Assembly (NCBI RefSeq): GCF_001043025.1
Contig: NZ_JYLD01000005.1
Coordinates: forward strand, 1-64,000
Length of the DNA: 64,000 nt
Source: Pseudomonas helleri
GTDB lineage: Bacteria > Pseudomonadota > Gammaproteobacteria > Pseudomonadales > Pseudomonadaceae
Direction of reading: 5' to 3'
Below the pieces are notes generated by a model. It ran no database searches, was not told where the DNA came from, and saw only the letters and a list, made by a program, of their open reading frames with translations. Both the position numbers and the translations under genes were made by a program. Below are positions 1 to 8,188 of the stretch, one piece after another. Each line of letters begins with the position of its first letter. Within the stretch, counting starts at the first letter, position 1.

Positions 1-1
1 T

Positions 2-106
2 TACATCGAGATGTTTTACAACCCAAAACGACGCCACAGTTTCAACAATCAGCTGTCACCGGTAGAGTTTGAAAAGCGTTACGCAGCGAGCCTGGAGAGT
101 GTCTAG
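2..106 (+). CDS. IS3-family transposase (OrfB), C-terminal end only
   Basis: This is the last 34 codons of an integrase-type (DDE) transposase; the rest lies left of the window. The tail reads YIEMFYNPKRRHS, the hallmark C-terminal motif of IS3-family OrfB proteins, then a short SPVEFE segment and a TAG stop. The enzyme would catalyse cut-and-copy movement of the element. Whether the full copy is intact cannot be seen. The element's right inverted repeat follows and includes the stop codon, which is normal for this family. Confidence 0.85.
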   Translation, partial: YIEMFYNPKRRHSFNNQLSPVEFEKRYAASLESV

Positions 107-124
107 GAAACCCGGGGCGATTCA
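100..124 (+). mobile_element. Right terminal inverted repeat of the IS3-family element
   Basis: The segment begins TGTCTAGGAAACCCGGGG and ends GATTCA, matching my memory of the right-hand ends of Pseudomonas IS3-family elements (left ends start TGAAnCGCCCCGGG). It contains the transposase stop codon. The left end and the target duplication are outside the window, so element length cannot be given. Confidence 0.65.
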
Positions 125-462
125 CTGCTCTTAAGTTCCTACGCTTTACAGTTAAACTGTCGATACAGATCAGAAAGGTTTTAAGTTTTTGATCTTTTCT
201 TTTAGTGTCTAGCTGTTCATGTGGTAACCACATAAATAAAGTCAAGGTCTAAAGCGATAGCTTTGATTTGTGTTGACTAATAATTGATGTGGTGTTCGAC
301 TGTGAGGTCGGTGGTGGTTGGTAGATCGAAAGATCAAGATCAAAGGCCGACTATGGCGTAGCCATGATAGAAATAGTAGCCACTGCTATAGCAGTGAATA
401 TAGATGCACACTTTCATTGCACAATTGAGGCAGTACGCTTCTCTTATATATCTGTCGTTAAT
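125..462. other. Gene-poor AT-rich spacer with small palindromes
   Basis: I see no credible gene here. The stretch is AT-richer than the core chromosome. It holds three short perfect palindromic segments: ATGTGGT-A-ACCACAT at 219-233, ATGGC-GTA-GCCAT at 353-365 and CACTGCTATAGCAGTG at 381-396. None is followed by a T tract, so they do not look like intrinsic terminators for the gene ending at 463. They may be operators or remnants of mobile DNA. Confidence 0.5.
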
Positions 463-1377
463 TCAAGTTACTGACCCCCCCCCATGGCAGTCACTATCAA
501 GTGGGCAGGCAGCAAGCAACTCTAATTGCCATTTCTTGATAGTGGTCTTGGATACGCCTGTTTGTCGTGCAATCGTCTTCACTGCTTCACCTTGCCCCAG
601 TAATCGTAAAACCTCCTGTCGCTGCGGGTGTTCCTTCCGTCCTTGATTTTTTTTCTCTGTAGAATTGCTTGTCCAAAACGAAGTGAAGTCAATATCAACA
701 TCAAGCATTGCAAGTATTTTTGGGTGGCGTTCCAAGTGTAGTGCAATACCTCGCAGTGCAACTCTTGCGGCTTCGACGACCCGCTGAAGTTGTCTCAGGC
801 TCATCGGCTCATGGTCGTAATTTAGTAAGCATTTTGAAGCGCTAGCCACGGAAATCTCTGACAGTCTGAGTAGCTTAGCAACGTCAGCAGGAGACACGCT
901 GTACCTGCCATTAATCACTCCTGGCCCTGTATTGATAGCTCCATGGATATAATCGTCCAACCATGGTGTCGGTTTCTCTTCCACTTTGGCTGCCAAAATT
1001 ACAGCATACAAAGGATTCTCAACGACCGGTTGTTTACGGCCTTTTGTGCTTTTTGTCTTGGGGTGCGGTCGAGCCTTGGTTGTGGGTAGAGTGGAGACTG
1101 TTGCTATGTGTCCGCTTTTCGCTGCCGGAGTGAAAAGCACGATTGGAGTGCCGTCCTCGTCAGAAACGTAGTTAGCTGCTTCCTTTCTGGATGGTGCTGG
1201 GTAATCAATTGATTCGGGGGCATACTCAGAGAAGATGTAGCAGCCCAGCAGCTCGCCTGTAGCCTTGTCGAAGACAAAACCGTCAATGGTAGTGGTGCGG
1301 TGTTTGGTAAGTATGGAGCGAATATCAGGCTCAGATACTGCGGTGTGGATCACTTTGTTTGGGGCGACATAAATCAT
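463..1377 (-). CDS. Unknown protein with C-terminal helix-turn-helix
   Basis: A 304-residue protein of no family I recognise. The last 50 residues contain a resolvase or Trfp-like helix-turn-helix (QRQEVLRLLGQGEAVKTIA, then GVSKTTIKKW), so DNA binding is likely. The middle (around residues 100-120) is basic and low in complexity. The start at 1377 is chosen because AAAGGAG lies at good spacing before it; upstream codons in frame overlap the integrase terminator. The gene ends in Gly-Gly-Gly encoded by nine consecutive G residues, then SVT and TGA. It lies downstream of and parallel to the integrase in AT-rich DNA, which suggests an accessory gene of the same mobile element, possibly a regulator or directionality factor; that role is inference. 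Confidence 0.6.
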   Translation of the reverse strand: MIYVAPNKVIHTAVSEPDIRSILTKHRTTTIDGFVFDKATGELLGCYIFSEYAPESIDYPAPSRKEAANYVSDEDGTPIVLFTPAAKSGHIATVSTLPTTKARPHPKTKSTKGRKQPVVENPLYAVILAAKVEEKPTPWLDDYIHGAINTGPGVINGRYSVSPADVAKLLRLSEISVASASKCLLNYDHEPMSLRQLQRVVEAARVALRGIALHLERHPKILAMLDVDIDFTSFWTSNSTEKKNQGRKEHPQRQEVLRLLGQGEAVKTIARQTGVSKTTIKKWQLELLAACPLDSDCHGGGSVT

Positions 1378-1457
1378 TCTCTTCTTTCTCCTTTTCAAGT
1401 TCAGTTCATAGGCAATCTCTCGAGTTCTGCCGGTTGGTATTGGTAAATCGCGGACGC

Positions 1458-1510
1458 AAAAAAACCTCCATCTGCAAGGCACTGTTTACGCAGTGGTCGC
1501 GGGGGAGGTT
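1458..1510 (-). terminator. Intrinsic terminator after the integrase gene
   Basis: Read on the minus strand, AACCTCC and GGAGGTT form the outer stem, an inner CACTG/CAGTG pair closes a small loop, and seven T residues follow. It lies between the integrase stop and the start of the helix-turn-helix gene, so the latter probably has its own promoter. Confidence 0.6.
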
Positions 1511-1589
1511 CTGGAATGTCTGCTGACTAGCATTGGTCAGCCGATAAATATATCTTGCTGTTGCTTTTTGTGCAACTAATTTTTAAAGA

Positions 1590-2888
1590 TTATTTGATGT
1601 GTTGGAGAGCCTCAAGCATGGCTTTCAGTGGAGTCCTGCTGCCATACACACCAAAAGTGACAGCGCTATCCTCATGCCCAACAATTCTCTTGATCAGCGA
1701 GTCTTGTACGCCAGCGTCCCGCAGGTCATCGATCAGTGTGTGTCGGAAGCTGTGGAACGTCTTCTTGTTGTCATCAATCCCGCGCTTCACCTTGTACCTC
1801 CCAAACCACTTGGAGGGCGCATGACCCAACTTTCCACGCACTGGTTCAAGCTCAGGAAATAATCTATGGGTTCCACTGTTTCTGGCTGACTCAACATGCC
1901 GTAGTAACCCCTCCTCAACCAGAAGCGGGTGTACTGGCAGCATGCGTCGGCTGCTTGTGTTCTTTAGATTCTGACCTTCGCTGCTGTCATCTACGCGGAT
2001 GCATTGAATGCCTTGTTGCTCAACAAAGTCATCGACACGTAGCTGACACAACTCTTCCAGTCGGGCGCCTGTGTAGCGGCCCAGCAATGGTATCCAGTAG
2101 CGCCAAGGATGTTTTCGAGCTTCAGTTTTGAGTGCATTCAGGTCGAGAAGGGCGGTCAGGTCACGCTGTTCAAATGATAAGCGTGCTTCCTTTGCTGAAC
2201 CCGTCATCATCTTGAGTCCGGTCAACGGGTTGTCTTGCATGTATCCGTTGGTTTTGCACCAGTTCATAAATGCTGAGAGTTTGCGCAAACGATTGTTCAC
2301 CGTAACTGCGGTGACAGCTTTGTAGGAGCTACCAGACTCAACCACCTGTAGCAACGTCTTGCCTTTGAACTCAGGTCGTAGTCCGAAGTATTGAGGGCAA
2401 CGGCTCAAGCGATCTTTAAGCAGGCGTGCTTGATTTACATCAAATGCAGCAATAGGCATATCGCCCATCAATTCAAATAAGTCTCGCAGTGAGCGTTCTA
2501 CTTCGTGTGTGCTCACTTCACGCCATGTGCCTCCCCGTTTACCTTCTTCGATGTATCTCTTGGATAAGGTGCCAAGGGTAGGGCTGGTGCTGACGTTTAC
2601 TTGCTTGGGTGAAATGACTGAGGAGCTCCGTACGACAGATTGAATTGCTGGTGCAGGCGTAGCGTCTCGCCACCTAGTACACAGCGTACGGAGCGCCTGA
2701 AGGTCTGCTAGAGGGTGTTCAAGTAAATGCTCGTGCACCTTCTGAGCAATGTGGCTTGCAGTGAATAACGCGGACTGACGCTCACGCAGGTTGAGGCTGA
2801 AGCGTAGGGTTTGCCGATTAGGGAATAGGTGCTTGGGCAGCCGCAGATTCATGTAGTAAACGGAGTTGCGGCGGACGATGTAGGCCAT
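1590..2888 (-). CDS. Tyrosine site-specific integrase
   Basis: A 432-residue phage/island-type recombinase that would integrate and excise the accessory DNA. The N-terminus (YIVRRNSVYYMNLRLPKHLF) matches the DUF6538 head found on many island integrases. A SAM-like core-binding domain spans about residues 105-225. The catalytic domain carries Arg276 (TGARLEEL), Lys309, His379-x-x-Arg382 (HSFRH), His405 (VGHED) and the nucleophile Tyr415, so it should be active. The start codon has no Shine-Dalgarno sequence; instead the AGTGGAAC repeats abut it. It lies next to ffs, as expected for an integrase adjacent to its attachment site. Confidence 0.9.
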   Translation of the reverse strand: MAYIVRRNSVYYMNLRLPKHLFPNRQTLRFSLNLRERQSALFTASHIAQKVHEHLLEHPLADLQALRTLCTRWRDATPAPAIQSVVRSSSVISPKQVNVSTSPTLGTLSKRYIEEGKRGGTWREVSTHEVERSLRDLFELMGDMPIAAFDVNQARLLKDRLSRCPQYFGLRPEFKGKTLLQVVESGSSYKAVTAVTVNNRLRKLSAFMNWCKTNGYMQDNPLTGLKMMTGSAKEARLSFEQRDLTALLDLNALKTEARKHPWRYWIPLLGRYTGARLEELCQLRVDDFVEQQGIQCIRVDDSSEGQNLKNTSSRRMLPVHPLLVEEGLLRHVESARNSGTHRLFPELEPVRGKLGHAPSKWFGRYKVKRGIDDNKKTFHSFRHTLIDDLRDAGVQDSLIKRIVGHEDSAVTFGVYGSRTPLKAMLEALQHIK

Positions 2889-2889
2889 A

Positions 2890-2923
2890 AGTGGAACACC
2901 AAAGTGGAACAGTCGAGTGGAAC
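2890..2923. repeat. Three AGTGGAAC direct repeats, 13-nt period
   Basis: AGTGGAAC occurs at 2890, 2903 and 2916, each exactly 13 nt apart, directly before the integrase start codon. Regular phasing at little more than one helical turn suggests binding sites for the integrase itself (arm sites), for an excisionase or for a repressor. The function is inferred from position and pattern. Confidence 0.75.
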
Positions 2924-2953
2924 AATGCTGACTGCACCCCAGATTTATGACTC

Positions 2954-2976
2954 CCCGTACGGTGTGTCGGTACGGG
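2954..2976. repeat. Inverted repeat next to ffs, candidate attachment core
   Basis: CCCGTAC and GTACGGG are perfect 7-bp arms around a 9-nt spacer. Inverted arms round a short spacer are the layout of a tyrosine-recombinase core site, and the position between the integrase and ffs fits. It could equally be a hairpin or promoter element of ffs. The matching left attachment site is not in the window. Confidence 0.4.
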
Positions 2977-2981
2977 TGCTT

Positions 2982-3128
2982 GGAAGCAACCTCAAAAGCC
3001 TGAAACCCTTACCCCATATGGCTTGCAACGATTACCGAGCATGCTTGCATGCTACATGGTCAGAGCCGGAAGGCAGCAGCCACAGCGGGAACATTGTGTG
3101 CCGGGGTGTGGCTGGTGGGGTTGCCTCC
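2982..3128 (+). ncRNA. ffs: 4.5S signal recognition particle RNA
   Basis: The RNA that binds Ffh and targets nascent membrane proteins to the translocon. The diagnostic domain IV loop is present: GGTCAGAGCCGGAAGGCAGC, then AGCC. Downstream GTGTGCCGGGGTGTGGCTGG parallels the 3' half of E. coli 4.5S RNA, and GGTTGCCTCC at the 3' end pairs with GGAAGCAACC at the 5' end with one mismatch. Exact ends are estimated from that pairing, so the size is uncertain. A 7-bp hairpin at 3038-3053 on the 5' arm may be an extra helix. The position just before dnaX matches P. aeruginosa. Confidence 0.8.
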
Positions 3129-3343
3129 ATTTTAAGAATCCTCAATTGGCAGGGTTTTTAGTCCAAAACAAAATCTTCTCCTCTATAAATCTCGACGGCT
3201 GAATGCTTGGTCGACGTATTTTCATGTCTGCTTGAAATGCCCGGCCATGAGCGCCTGAGCAGTTAAAAGCGCGCACCGGATGCAATTTTGCCCCTGCTCC
3301 GCTAGCATTAGCCCCTTCCGCTTTTCAGACGCGACGGTTATCA

Positions 3344-5404
3344 ATGAGTTATCAGGTTCTTGCACGTAAATGGCGTCCGCGCTCGTTCCGCGAAATGGTC
3401 GGCCAGACCCATGTGCTCAAGGCTCTGATCAACGCTCTGGACAGTCAGCGCCTGCACCACGCCTATCTGTTTACCGGTACGCGCGGCGTCGGCAAGACCA
3501 CCATTGCGCGGATCATCGCCAAATGCCTGAACTGTGAAACAGGTATCACCTCGACGCCGTGTGGGACGTGTTCGGTGTGCCGTGAGATCGATGAGGGGCG
3601 TTTTGTCGACCTGATCGAGATCGACGCCGCGAGCCGGACCAAGGTCGAGGACACGCGAGAGCTGCTCGACAACGTGCAGTACGCTCCAAGCCGTGGGCGC
3701 TTCAAGGTCTATCTGATCGACGAAGTGCACATGCTTTCCAGCCATTCCTTCAATGCGCTGTTGAAAACCCTTGAAGAGCCGCCGCCCTACGTCAAATTCA
3801 TTTTGGCGACCACCGATCCGCAAAAGCTGCCGGCGACGATTCTGTCTCGCTGCCTGCAGTTCTCGCTTAAAAACATGACCCCCGAGCGCGTTGTCGAGCA
3901 TTTGACCCATGTGTTGAGTGTCGAGAACGTGCCGTTCGAAGACGATGCACTGTGGCTGCTGGGCCGTGCCGCAGATGGTTCGATGCGTGACGCCATGAGC
4001 CTGACCGACCAGGCGATTGCCTTCGGTGAGGGCAAAGTGTTGGCGACGGATGTGCGGGCGATGCTCGGCACGCTGGATCACGGCCAGGTATTTGATCTGT
4101 TGCACGCCTTGATCCAGGGTGATGCACGGGCACTGCTGGAGGCTGTGCGGCACTTGGCCGAGCAGGGCCCGGACTGGAATGGTGTGCTTTCCGAGATCCT
4201 TAACGTTTTCCACCGCGTGGCGATTGCCCAGGCGTTGCCTGAAGGCGTCGACAACGGTCACGGCGACCGCGACCGGGTGCTGGCGCTGGCGCAAGCGATG
4301 CCTGCCGAAGACGTTCAGTTTTATTACCAGATGGGCCTGATCGGCCGACGCGATCTGCCGTTGGCGCCAGACCCGCGTGGCGGCTTTGAAATGGTCTTGC
4401 TGCGAATGCTGGCCTTCCGCCCGGCGGACACCGGCGATGCGCCGAGTCAGCCGCTAAAGCCAGTGGGGATCAGCCAGGCCACAGTTGATTCCGCCAACAC
4501 CGTGGCGGGCTCGACGGCTGTTACACCGCGCACAGAACCCGCTCCGGTGGCAGTGGCTGCGCCGGTTCCTGAAGTCGTGGCTCCTGCACCTGAAGTGGTG
4601 GCCCCTGTAGTGGCTCCTGAAGCACCGCCTGCAGTCGAAATCGACTTGCCCTGGAATGAGCGCCCGGCGCCGGTGATCGAAGACGAGATCACGCCAGAGC
4701 CTGTGCTCGAGACTGTCAGTGAGCAGCCGGATTTACCGCCCATGCCGCTGCCGACCCCGGACAGCGTGGTGCCTGACGCGCCGGAGTGGGTTGCCGAACC
4801 TGTTCACGAGCCAACGCCCGAGCAAGTCGACGCCGCGCTGTCCGGTATGGACCGCGACGATGAACCGCCGCTGGACGAAGACTACATTGAGCCGGACATG
4901 GATTCTGCGGCCTATAGTTACCTGGACGAGTTGGCCAGCGAACATGCCGTCGAGCCGCAACCCGAGCCCGAACCATTACCGGCAGCCATGCCTGCCACGG
5001 GCTTGGCCCTTGAATGGCTGAACATGTTCCCCCAATTACCGGTATCAGGGATGACGGCCAGTATTGGTGCCAACTGCACCTTGATTGCGGTTGATGGCGA
5101 TGACTGGCTTCTGCACCTGGACCCGGCCCATAGCGCCCTGTTTAACTCGACCCAGCAGCGCCGCTTGAATGATGCGTTGAACCAGTTTCATCAGCGCACA
5201 CTCAAAGTGACCATTGAGCTGGTCAAGCCTGAGCAGGAAACCCCGGCCCAGGCCGCTTCGCGCTTGCGTGCAGAGCGTCAGCGCCTGGCTGAAGAGTCCA
5301 TCTACGCAGACCCGTTGGTCCAGCAAATGATTGAGCAGTTCGGTGCAGCCGTGCGTGACGATACGATTCAACCTGTCGATGTTATTGAGGCGCAGGCCTC
5401 GTAA
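3344..5404 (+). CDS. dnaX: DNA polymerase III subunit tau/gamma
   Basis: The clamp-loader ATPase that organises the replisome. In 686 residues it shows Walker A (GTRGVGKTT, Lys51), four zinc cysteines (Cys64, 73, 76, 79, the same numbers as E. coli), Walker B with DEVHML, and the SRC sensor motif (ATILSRC). Residues ~365-545 are a Pro/Ala/Glu/Val-rich linker, and the C-terminal domain V follows. I see no A-AAA-AAG slippery site near the linker, so an E. coli-type frameshift to gamma is not supported. It heads the dnaX-ybaB-recR cluster. Confidence 0.97.
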   Translation: MSYQVLARKWRPRSFREMVGQTHVLKALINALDSQRLHHAYLFTGTRGVGKTTIARIIAKCLNCETGITSTPCGTCSVCREIDEGRFVDLIEIDAASRTKVEDTRELLDNVQYAPSRGRFKVYLIDEVHMLSSHSFNALLKTLEEPPPYVKFILATTDPQKLPATILSRCLQFSLKNMTPERVVEHLTHVLSVENVPFEDDALWLLGRAADGSMRDAMSLTDQAIAFGEGKVLATDVRAMLGTLDHGQVFDLLHALIQGDARALLEAVRHLAEQGPDWNGVLSEILNVFHRVAIAQALPEGVDNGHGDRDRVLALAQAMPAEDVQFYYQMGLIGRRDLPLAPDPRGGFEMVLLRMLAFRPADTGDAPSQPLKPVGISQATVDSANTVAGSTAVTPRTEPAPVAVAAPVPEVVAPAPEVVAPVVAPEAPPAVEIDLPWNERPAPVIEDEITPEPVLETVSEQPDLPPMPLPTPDSVVPDAPEWVAEPVHEPTPEQVDAALSGMDRDDEPPLDEDYIEPDMDSAAYSYLDELASEHAVEPQPEPEPLPAAMPATGLALEWLNMFPQLPVSGMTASIGANCTLIAVDGDDWLLHLDPAHSALFNSTQQRRLNDALNQFHQRTLKVTIELVKPEQETPAQAASRLRAERQRLAEESIYADPLVQQMIEQFGAAVRDDTIQPVDVIEAQAS

Positions 5405-5424
5405 CACCGGCTAGATACTGACAG

Positions 5425-5447
5425 CCCGCAGTCATTGTGACTGCGGG
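5425..5447 (+). terminator. Perfect hairpin between dnaX and ybaB
   Basis: CCCGCAGTCA and TGACTGCGGG form a 10-bp perfect stem with a three-base loop. There is no T tract, so it is more likely an attenuator, pause site or RNA-stability element than a full terminator. Confidence 0.5.
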
Positions 5448-5480
5448 TGCATTGTGCAAATAACGTTTGAGGTGATTCCC

Positions 5481-5819
5481 ATGATGAAAGGTGGCATGGC
5501 CGGCCTGATGAAGCAGGCGCAGCAGATGCAGGAAAAAATGGCCAAGATGCAGGAAGAACTGGCCAACGCTGAAGTCACCGGTAAGGCCGGTGGCGACATG
5601 GTGACGGTGGTCATGACCGGCCGTCACGACCTCAAGCGTGTGAACATTGACCCAAGCCTGCTTGAAGGCGTGAGCGAAGATGACCGCGAAGTGCTGGAAG
5701 ACTTGTTCGCCGCTGCAGTCAACGACGCCGTGCGCAAGATCGAAGCCAACAGCCAGGACAAAATGTCCGGCGTAACCGCTGGCATGCAACTGCCACCGGG
5801 CATGAAGCTGCCGTTCTAA
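5481..5819 (+). CDS. YbaB/EbfC nucleoid-associated protein
   Basis: A small DNA-binding protein (112 residues) that forms dimers on the chromosome. It begins [17 protein letters not shown] and has the amphipathic N-terminal helix and the NDAVRKIE C-terminal helix typical of the family. GAGGTG lies before the start. Its place between dnaX and recR is conserved in gammaproteobacteria and hints at a link to replication-associated repair. Confidence 0.93.
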   Translation: MMKGGMAGLMKQAQQMQEKMAKMQEELANAEVTGKAGGDMVTVVMTGRHDLKRVNIDPSLLEGVSEDDREVLEDLFAAAVNDAVRKIEANSQDKMSGVTAGMQLPPGMKLPF

Positions 5820-5830
5820 GGCGCTTAAAA

Positions 5831-5859
5831 ATGCCGGGCCCAGCGCCCGGCATTTTTTT
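5831..5859 (+). terminator. Intrinsic terminator after ybaB
   Basis: ATGCCGGGC and GCCCGGCAT form a GC-rich stem round a short loop, followed by seven T residues. It lies 12 nt after the ybaB stop. Confidence 0.9.
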
Positions 5860-5936
5860 GCCTGCGGGTTGGCATTTGACGCTGGCCCGGACCACGGGTA
5901 TAAACCGCCTCTCGTTGTTTTGTCGGACCTTTCTCT

Positions 5937-6539
5937 ATGAGCTTCAGCCCCCTTATTCGCCAACTGATCGATGCCTTGCGCACGTTGCCCGGTGTCGGCC
6001 AAAAGACCGCACAGCGCATGGCCCTGCAACTGCTCGAGCGTGATCGCAGTGGCGGTTCGCGTTTGGCGCTGGCCTTGAGTCAGGCGATGGACGGTGTGGG
6101 TCATTGCCGCCAGTGCAGAACCCTGACCGAAGATGACTTGTGCCCGCAGTGCGCCGACGTGCGCCGCGATGACACCTTGCTCTGCGTGGTGGAAGGGCCG
6201 ATGGACGTCTACGCCATCGAACAGACCGGCTATCGCGGACGTTATTTTGTGCTCAAGGGGCATTTGTCGCCCCTGGATGGCCTTGGGCCTGAGGCCATCG
6301 GGATTCCGCAACTGATGACGCGCATCGCCGAGCAGGGCACTTTCAAGGAAGTGATCCTGGCGACCAACCCGACCGTGGAAGGTGAAGCCACTGCGCACTA
6401 CATTGCCCAGTTGCTGAGCAGCAAAGGCCTGATCGCGTCGCGCATCGCCCACGGCGTCCCGCTGGGTGGCGAGCTGGAGCTGGTCGACGGCGGCACCCTG
6501 GCGCATTCGTTTGCCGGGCGTAAACCGATCGCTTTGTGA
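5937..6539 (+). CDS. recR: Recombination mediator RecR
   Basis: RecFOR pathway protein that helps load RecA at single-strand gaps. The 200 residues are the usual length. It has the N-terminal helix-hairpin-helix ([16 protein letters not shown]), a C4 zinc finger (Cys57, 60, 69, 72) and a Toprim domain ([13 protein letters not shown]). The ybaB terminator lies upstream, so it may have its own promoter. Confidence 0.97.
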   Translation: MSFSPLIRQLIDALRTLPGVGQKTAQRMALQLLERDRSGGSRLALALSQAMDGVGHCRQCRTLTEDDLCPQCADVRRDDTLLCVVEGPMDVYAIEQTGYRGRYFVLKGHLSPLDGLGPEAIGIPQLMTRIAEQGTFKEVILATNPTVEGEATAHYIAQLLSSKGLIASRIAHGVPLGGELELVDGGTLAHSFAGRKPIAL

Positions 6540-6550
6540 CGTTTTAAACG

Positions 6551-6697
6551 CCACCCTCACCCCAACCCTCTCCCAGAGGGAGAGGGGGCTTTACCGAGGT
6601 GTTCTCAGGTTCAGCGCAAGGCATTTAGATAGCAGAAAATCTAAAGTATCCCCCAATCAGTTCCTTCTCCCTCCGGGAGAGGGCTAGGGTGAGGGTT
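6551..6697. repeat. Inverted intergenic repeat (CCCTCACCCC type)
   Basis: ACCCTCACCCCAACCCTCTC at the left is mirrored by GGGAGAGGGCTAGGGTGAGG at the right, with smaller internal hairpins (CTCTCCCAGAGGGAGAG). This is a widespread intergenic element of Pseudomonas genomes. It separates the convergent recR and apt genes and may act as a bidirectional terminator. Confidence 0.8.
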
Positions 6698-6703
6698 CTT
6701 GAT

Positions 6704-7246
6704 TTATTCAGTCAACGAAAACTCAGTCAGACAAAACGTCGGCACACCCACTTCCTGCAAGCGCGCTGAGCCGCCCAATTCGGGCAAGTCAATAATTGAC
6801 GCCGCTTCAAACACCTGTGCGCCCATGCGGCGCACCAGGTTCACCGCCGCCACCAGCGTCCCGCCTGTGGCGATCAAGTCGTCGACCAGCAGCAGCGAAT
6901 CACCTTCGCACAAACTGTCGGCATGCACCTCCAGAAACGCTTCGCCATATTCCGTCTGGTAGCCTTCAGCCAATACGTCAGCGGGCAACTTGCCTTGCTT
7001 GCGAAACAGAATCAACGGTTTGTTCAGTTGATGCGCAAGCACTGAGCCAATCAGAAAACCACGGGCGTCCATGGCGCCGATATGGCTGAATTCAACTTCG
7101 ACGTAACGCTCGATAAAGGCGTCGGCGATCACGCGCATGGCGCGGGGCGACTGGTAAAGCGGGGTGATGTCACGAAAGATCACGCCGGGCTTGGGGAAAT
7201 CAAGCACCGGACGGATCAGGGATTTGAGGCAGAAGTCGTTGACCAT
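6704..7246 (-). CDS. apt: Adenine phosphoribosyltransferase
   Basis: Salvages adenine to AMP using PRPP in the cytosol. It shows [15 protein letters not shown] near the N-terminus and the PRPP loop ([13 protein letters not shown]). The 180 residues match the family. The start at 7246 begins at MVNDFCLKS with AGGA upstream; an earlier in-frame ATG would add an unrelated Pro-rich extension. Confidence 0.95.
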   Translation of the reverse strand: MVNDFCLKSLIRPVLDFPKPGVIFRDITPLYQSPRAMRVIADAFIERYVEVEFSHIGAMDARGFLIGSVLAHQLNKPLILFRKQGKLPADVLAEGYQTEYGEAFLEVHADSLCEGDSLLLVDDLIATGGTLVAAVNLVRRMGAQVFEAASIIDLPELGGSARLQEVGVPTFCLTEFSLTE

Positions 7247-7303
7247 GGGGGTGGGTGTCCTGGCGGGCTTCGGAGCCGCCAGTATACCCCTCATGCGGCC
7301 TGA

Positions 7304-8038
7304 TCAGGCCTCCAGCGAACCACCGGCCAGCGCGCACAGCTTGATTGGGTCAAGAATGTGCACTTCTTTGCCTTCTGCGGTGATCAACTGGTTTTCTTGC
7401 AGCCGGGTAAACACCCGGGAGACGGTTTCCACGGCCAGGCCCAAGTAGTTGCCGATCTCGTTGCGCGACATGCTCAGGCGGAACTGGTTGGCCGAGAAGC
7501 CGCGGGCACGAAAGCGTGCAGACAGGTTGACGAGGAAGGTGGCGATGCGCTCATCGGCGGTCTTTTTCGACAGCAGCAACATCATTTGCTGATCGTCGCG
7601 AATTTCGCGGCTCATGATGCGCATCAACTGCCGGCGCAATTGCGGCAGTTGCACAGACAGTTCGTCCAGACGTTCGAAAGGGATTTCGCAAACAGGGGTG
7701 GTTTCCAGTGCCTGAGCCGAAACCGGATACGTTTCAGTGTCCATGCCTGACAGGCCGACCAATTCGCTCGGCAAGTGAAAGCCGGTAATTTGTTCTTCGC
7801 CGCTGTCACTCAGGCTGAATGTTTTGAGTGCTCCGGAACGTACGGCGTAGACCGAACCAAAGGTGTCGCCCTGGCGAAACAGAAACTCGCCTTTCTTCAG
7901 TGGCCGACCGCGCTTGACGATTTCCTCTAACGCATCCATGTCTTCCAAATTCAACGAAAGTGGCAAACAGAGAGGGGCAAGACTGCAATCCTTGCAGTGA
8001 GCCTGGTTATGAGCGCGCAGTTTTACTGGCTCGGACAT
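7304..8038 (-). CDS. anr: Anaerobic regulator Anr (FNR family)
   Basis: Oxygen-sensing transcription factor that activates low-oxygen genes when its [4Fe-4S] cluster is intact. Candidate cluster ligands are Cys15, Cys18, Cys24 and Cys117. A cNMP-type beta-barrel precedes a C-terminal helix-turn-helix with the ETVSR recognition helix that reads TTGAT half-sites. The 244 residues match Anr of Pseudomonas. AAGGA lies 8 nt before the chosen ATG. Anr boxes elsewhere in the window (hemN and the distal cco operon) are its expected targets. Confidence 0.96.
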   Translation of the reverse strand: MSEPVKLRAHNQAHCKDCSLAPLCLPLSLNLEDMDALEEIVKRGRPLKKGEFLFRQGDTFGSVYAVRSGALKTFSLSDSGEEQITGFHLPSELVGLSGMDTETYPVSAQALETTPVCEIPFERLDELSVQLPQLRRQLMRIMSREIRDDQQMMLLLSKKTADERIATFLVNLSARFRARGFSANQFRLSMSRNEIGNYLGLAVETVSRVFTRLQENQLITAEGKEVHILDPIKLCALAGGSLEA

Positions 8039-8188
8039 TTCTTCAATCCTTGTGGGAAAACACACATAAGATGCAAGGGTAACTCAGCACGATGGGTGAG
8101 GCTAGGGCGCACCGGGTCGCGAGTCGGCCTCAAGTTGCAAAACGCACGGTCGATAGCGTGGTAATAGATATCCATTGTGAGCGAATTC

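Noticed and set aside
1377-1482. Longer start for the helix-turn-helix gene at 1482
   Set aside because: It would overlap the integrase terminator and adds an unrelated Arg-rich head without a ribosome site; 1377 has AAAGGAG at good distance.
3860-3880. A-rich CTTAAAAACATG in dnaX as a programmed frameshift site
   Set aside because: It lies in the ATPase domain, far upstream of where gamma should end, and lacks the A-AAA-AAG heptamer.
3341-4294. Open frame antisense to dnaX
   Set aside because: Same codon-bias shadow effect; dnaX is certain on the other strand.
7339-7352. TTGATTGGGTCAAG as an Anr box
   Set aside because: It is inside the anr coding sequence near its 3' end and the second half-site is one base out of register.
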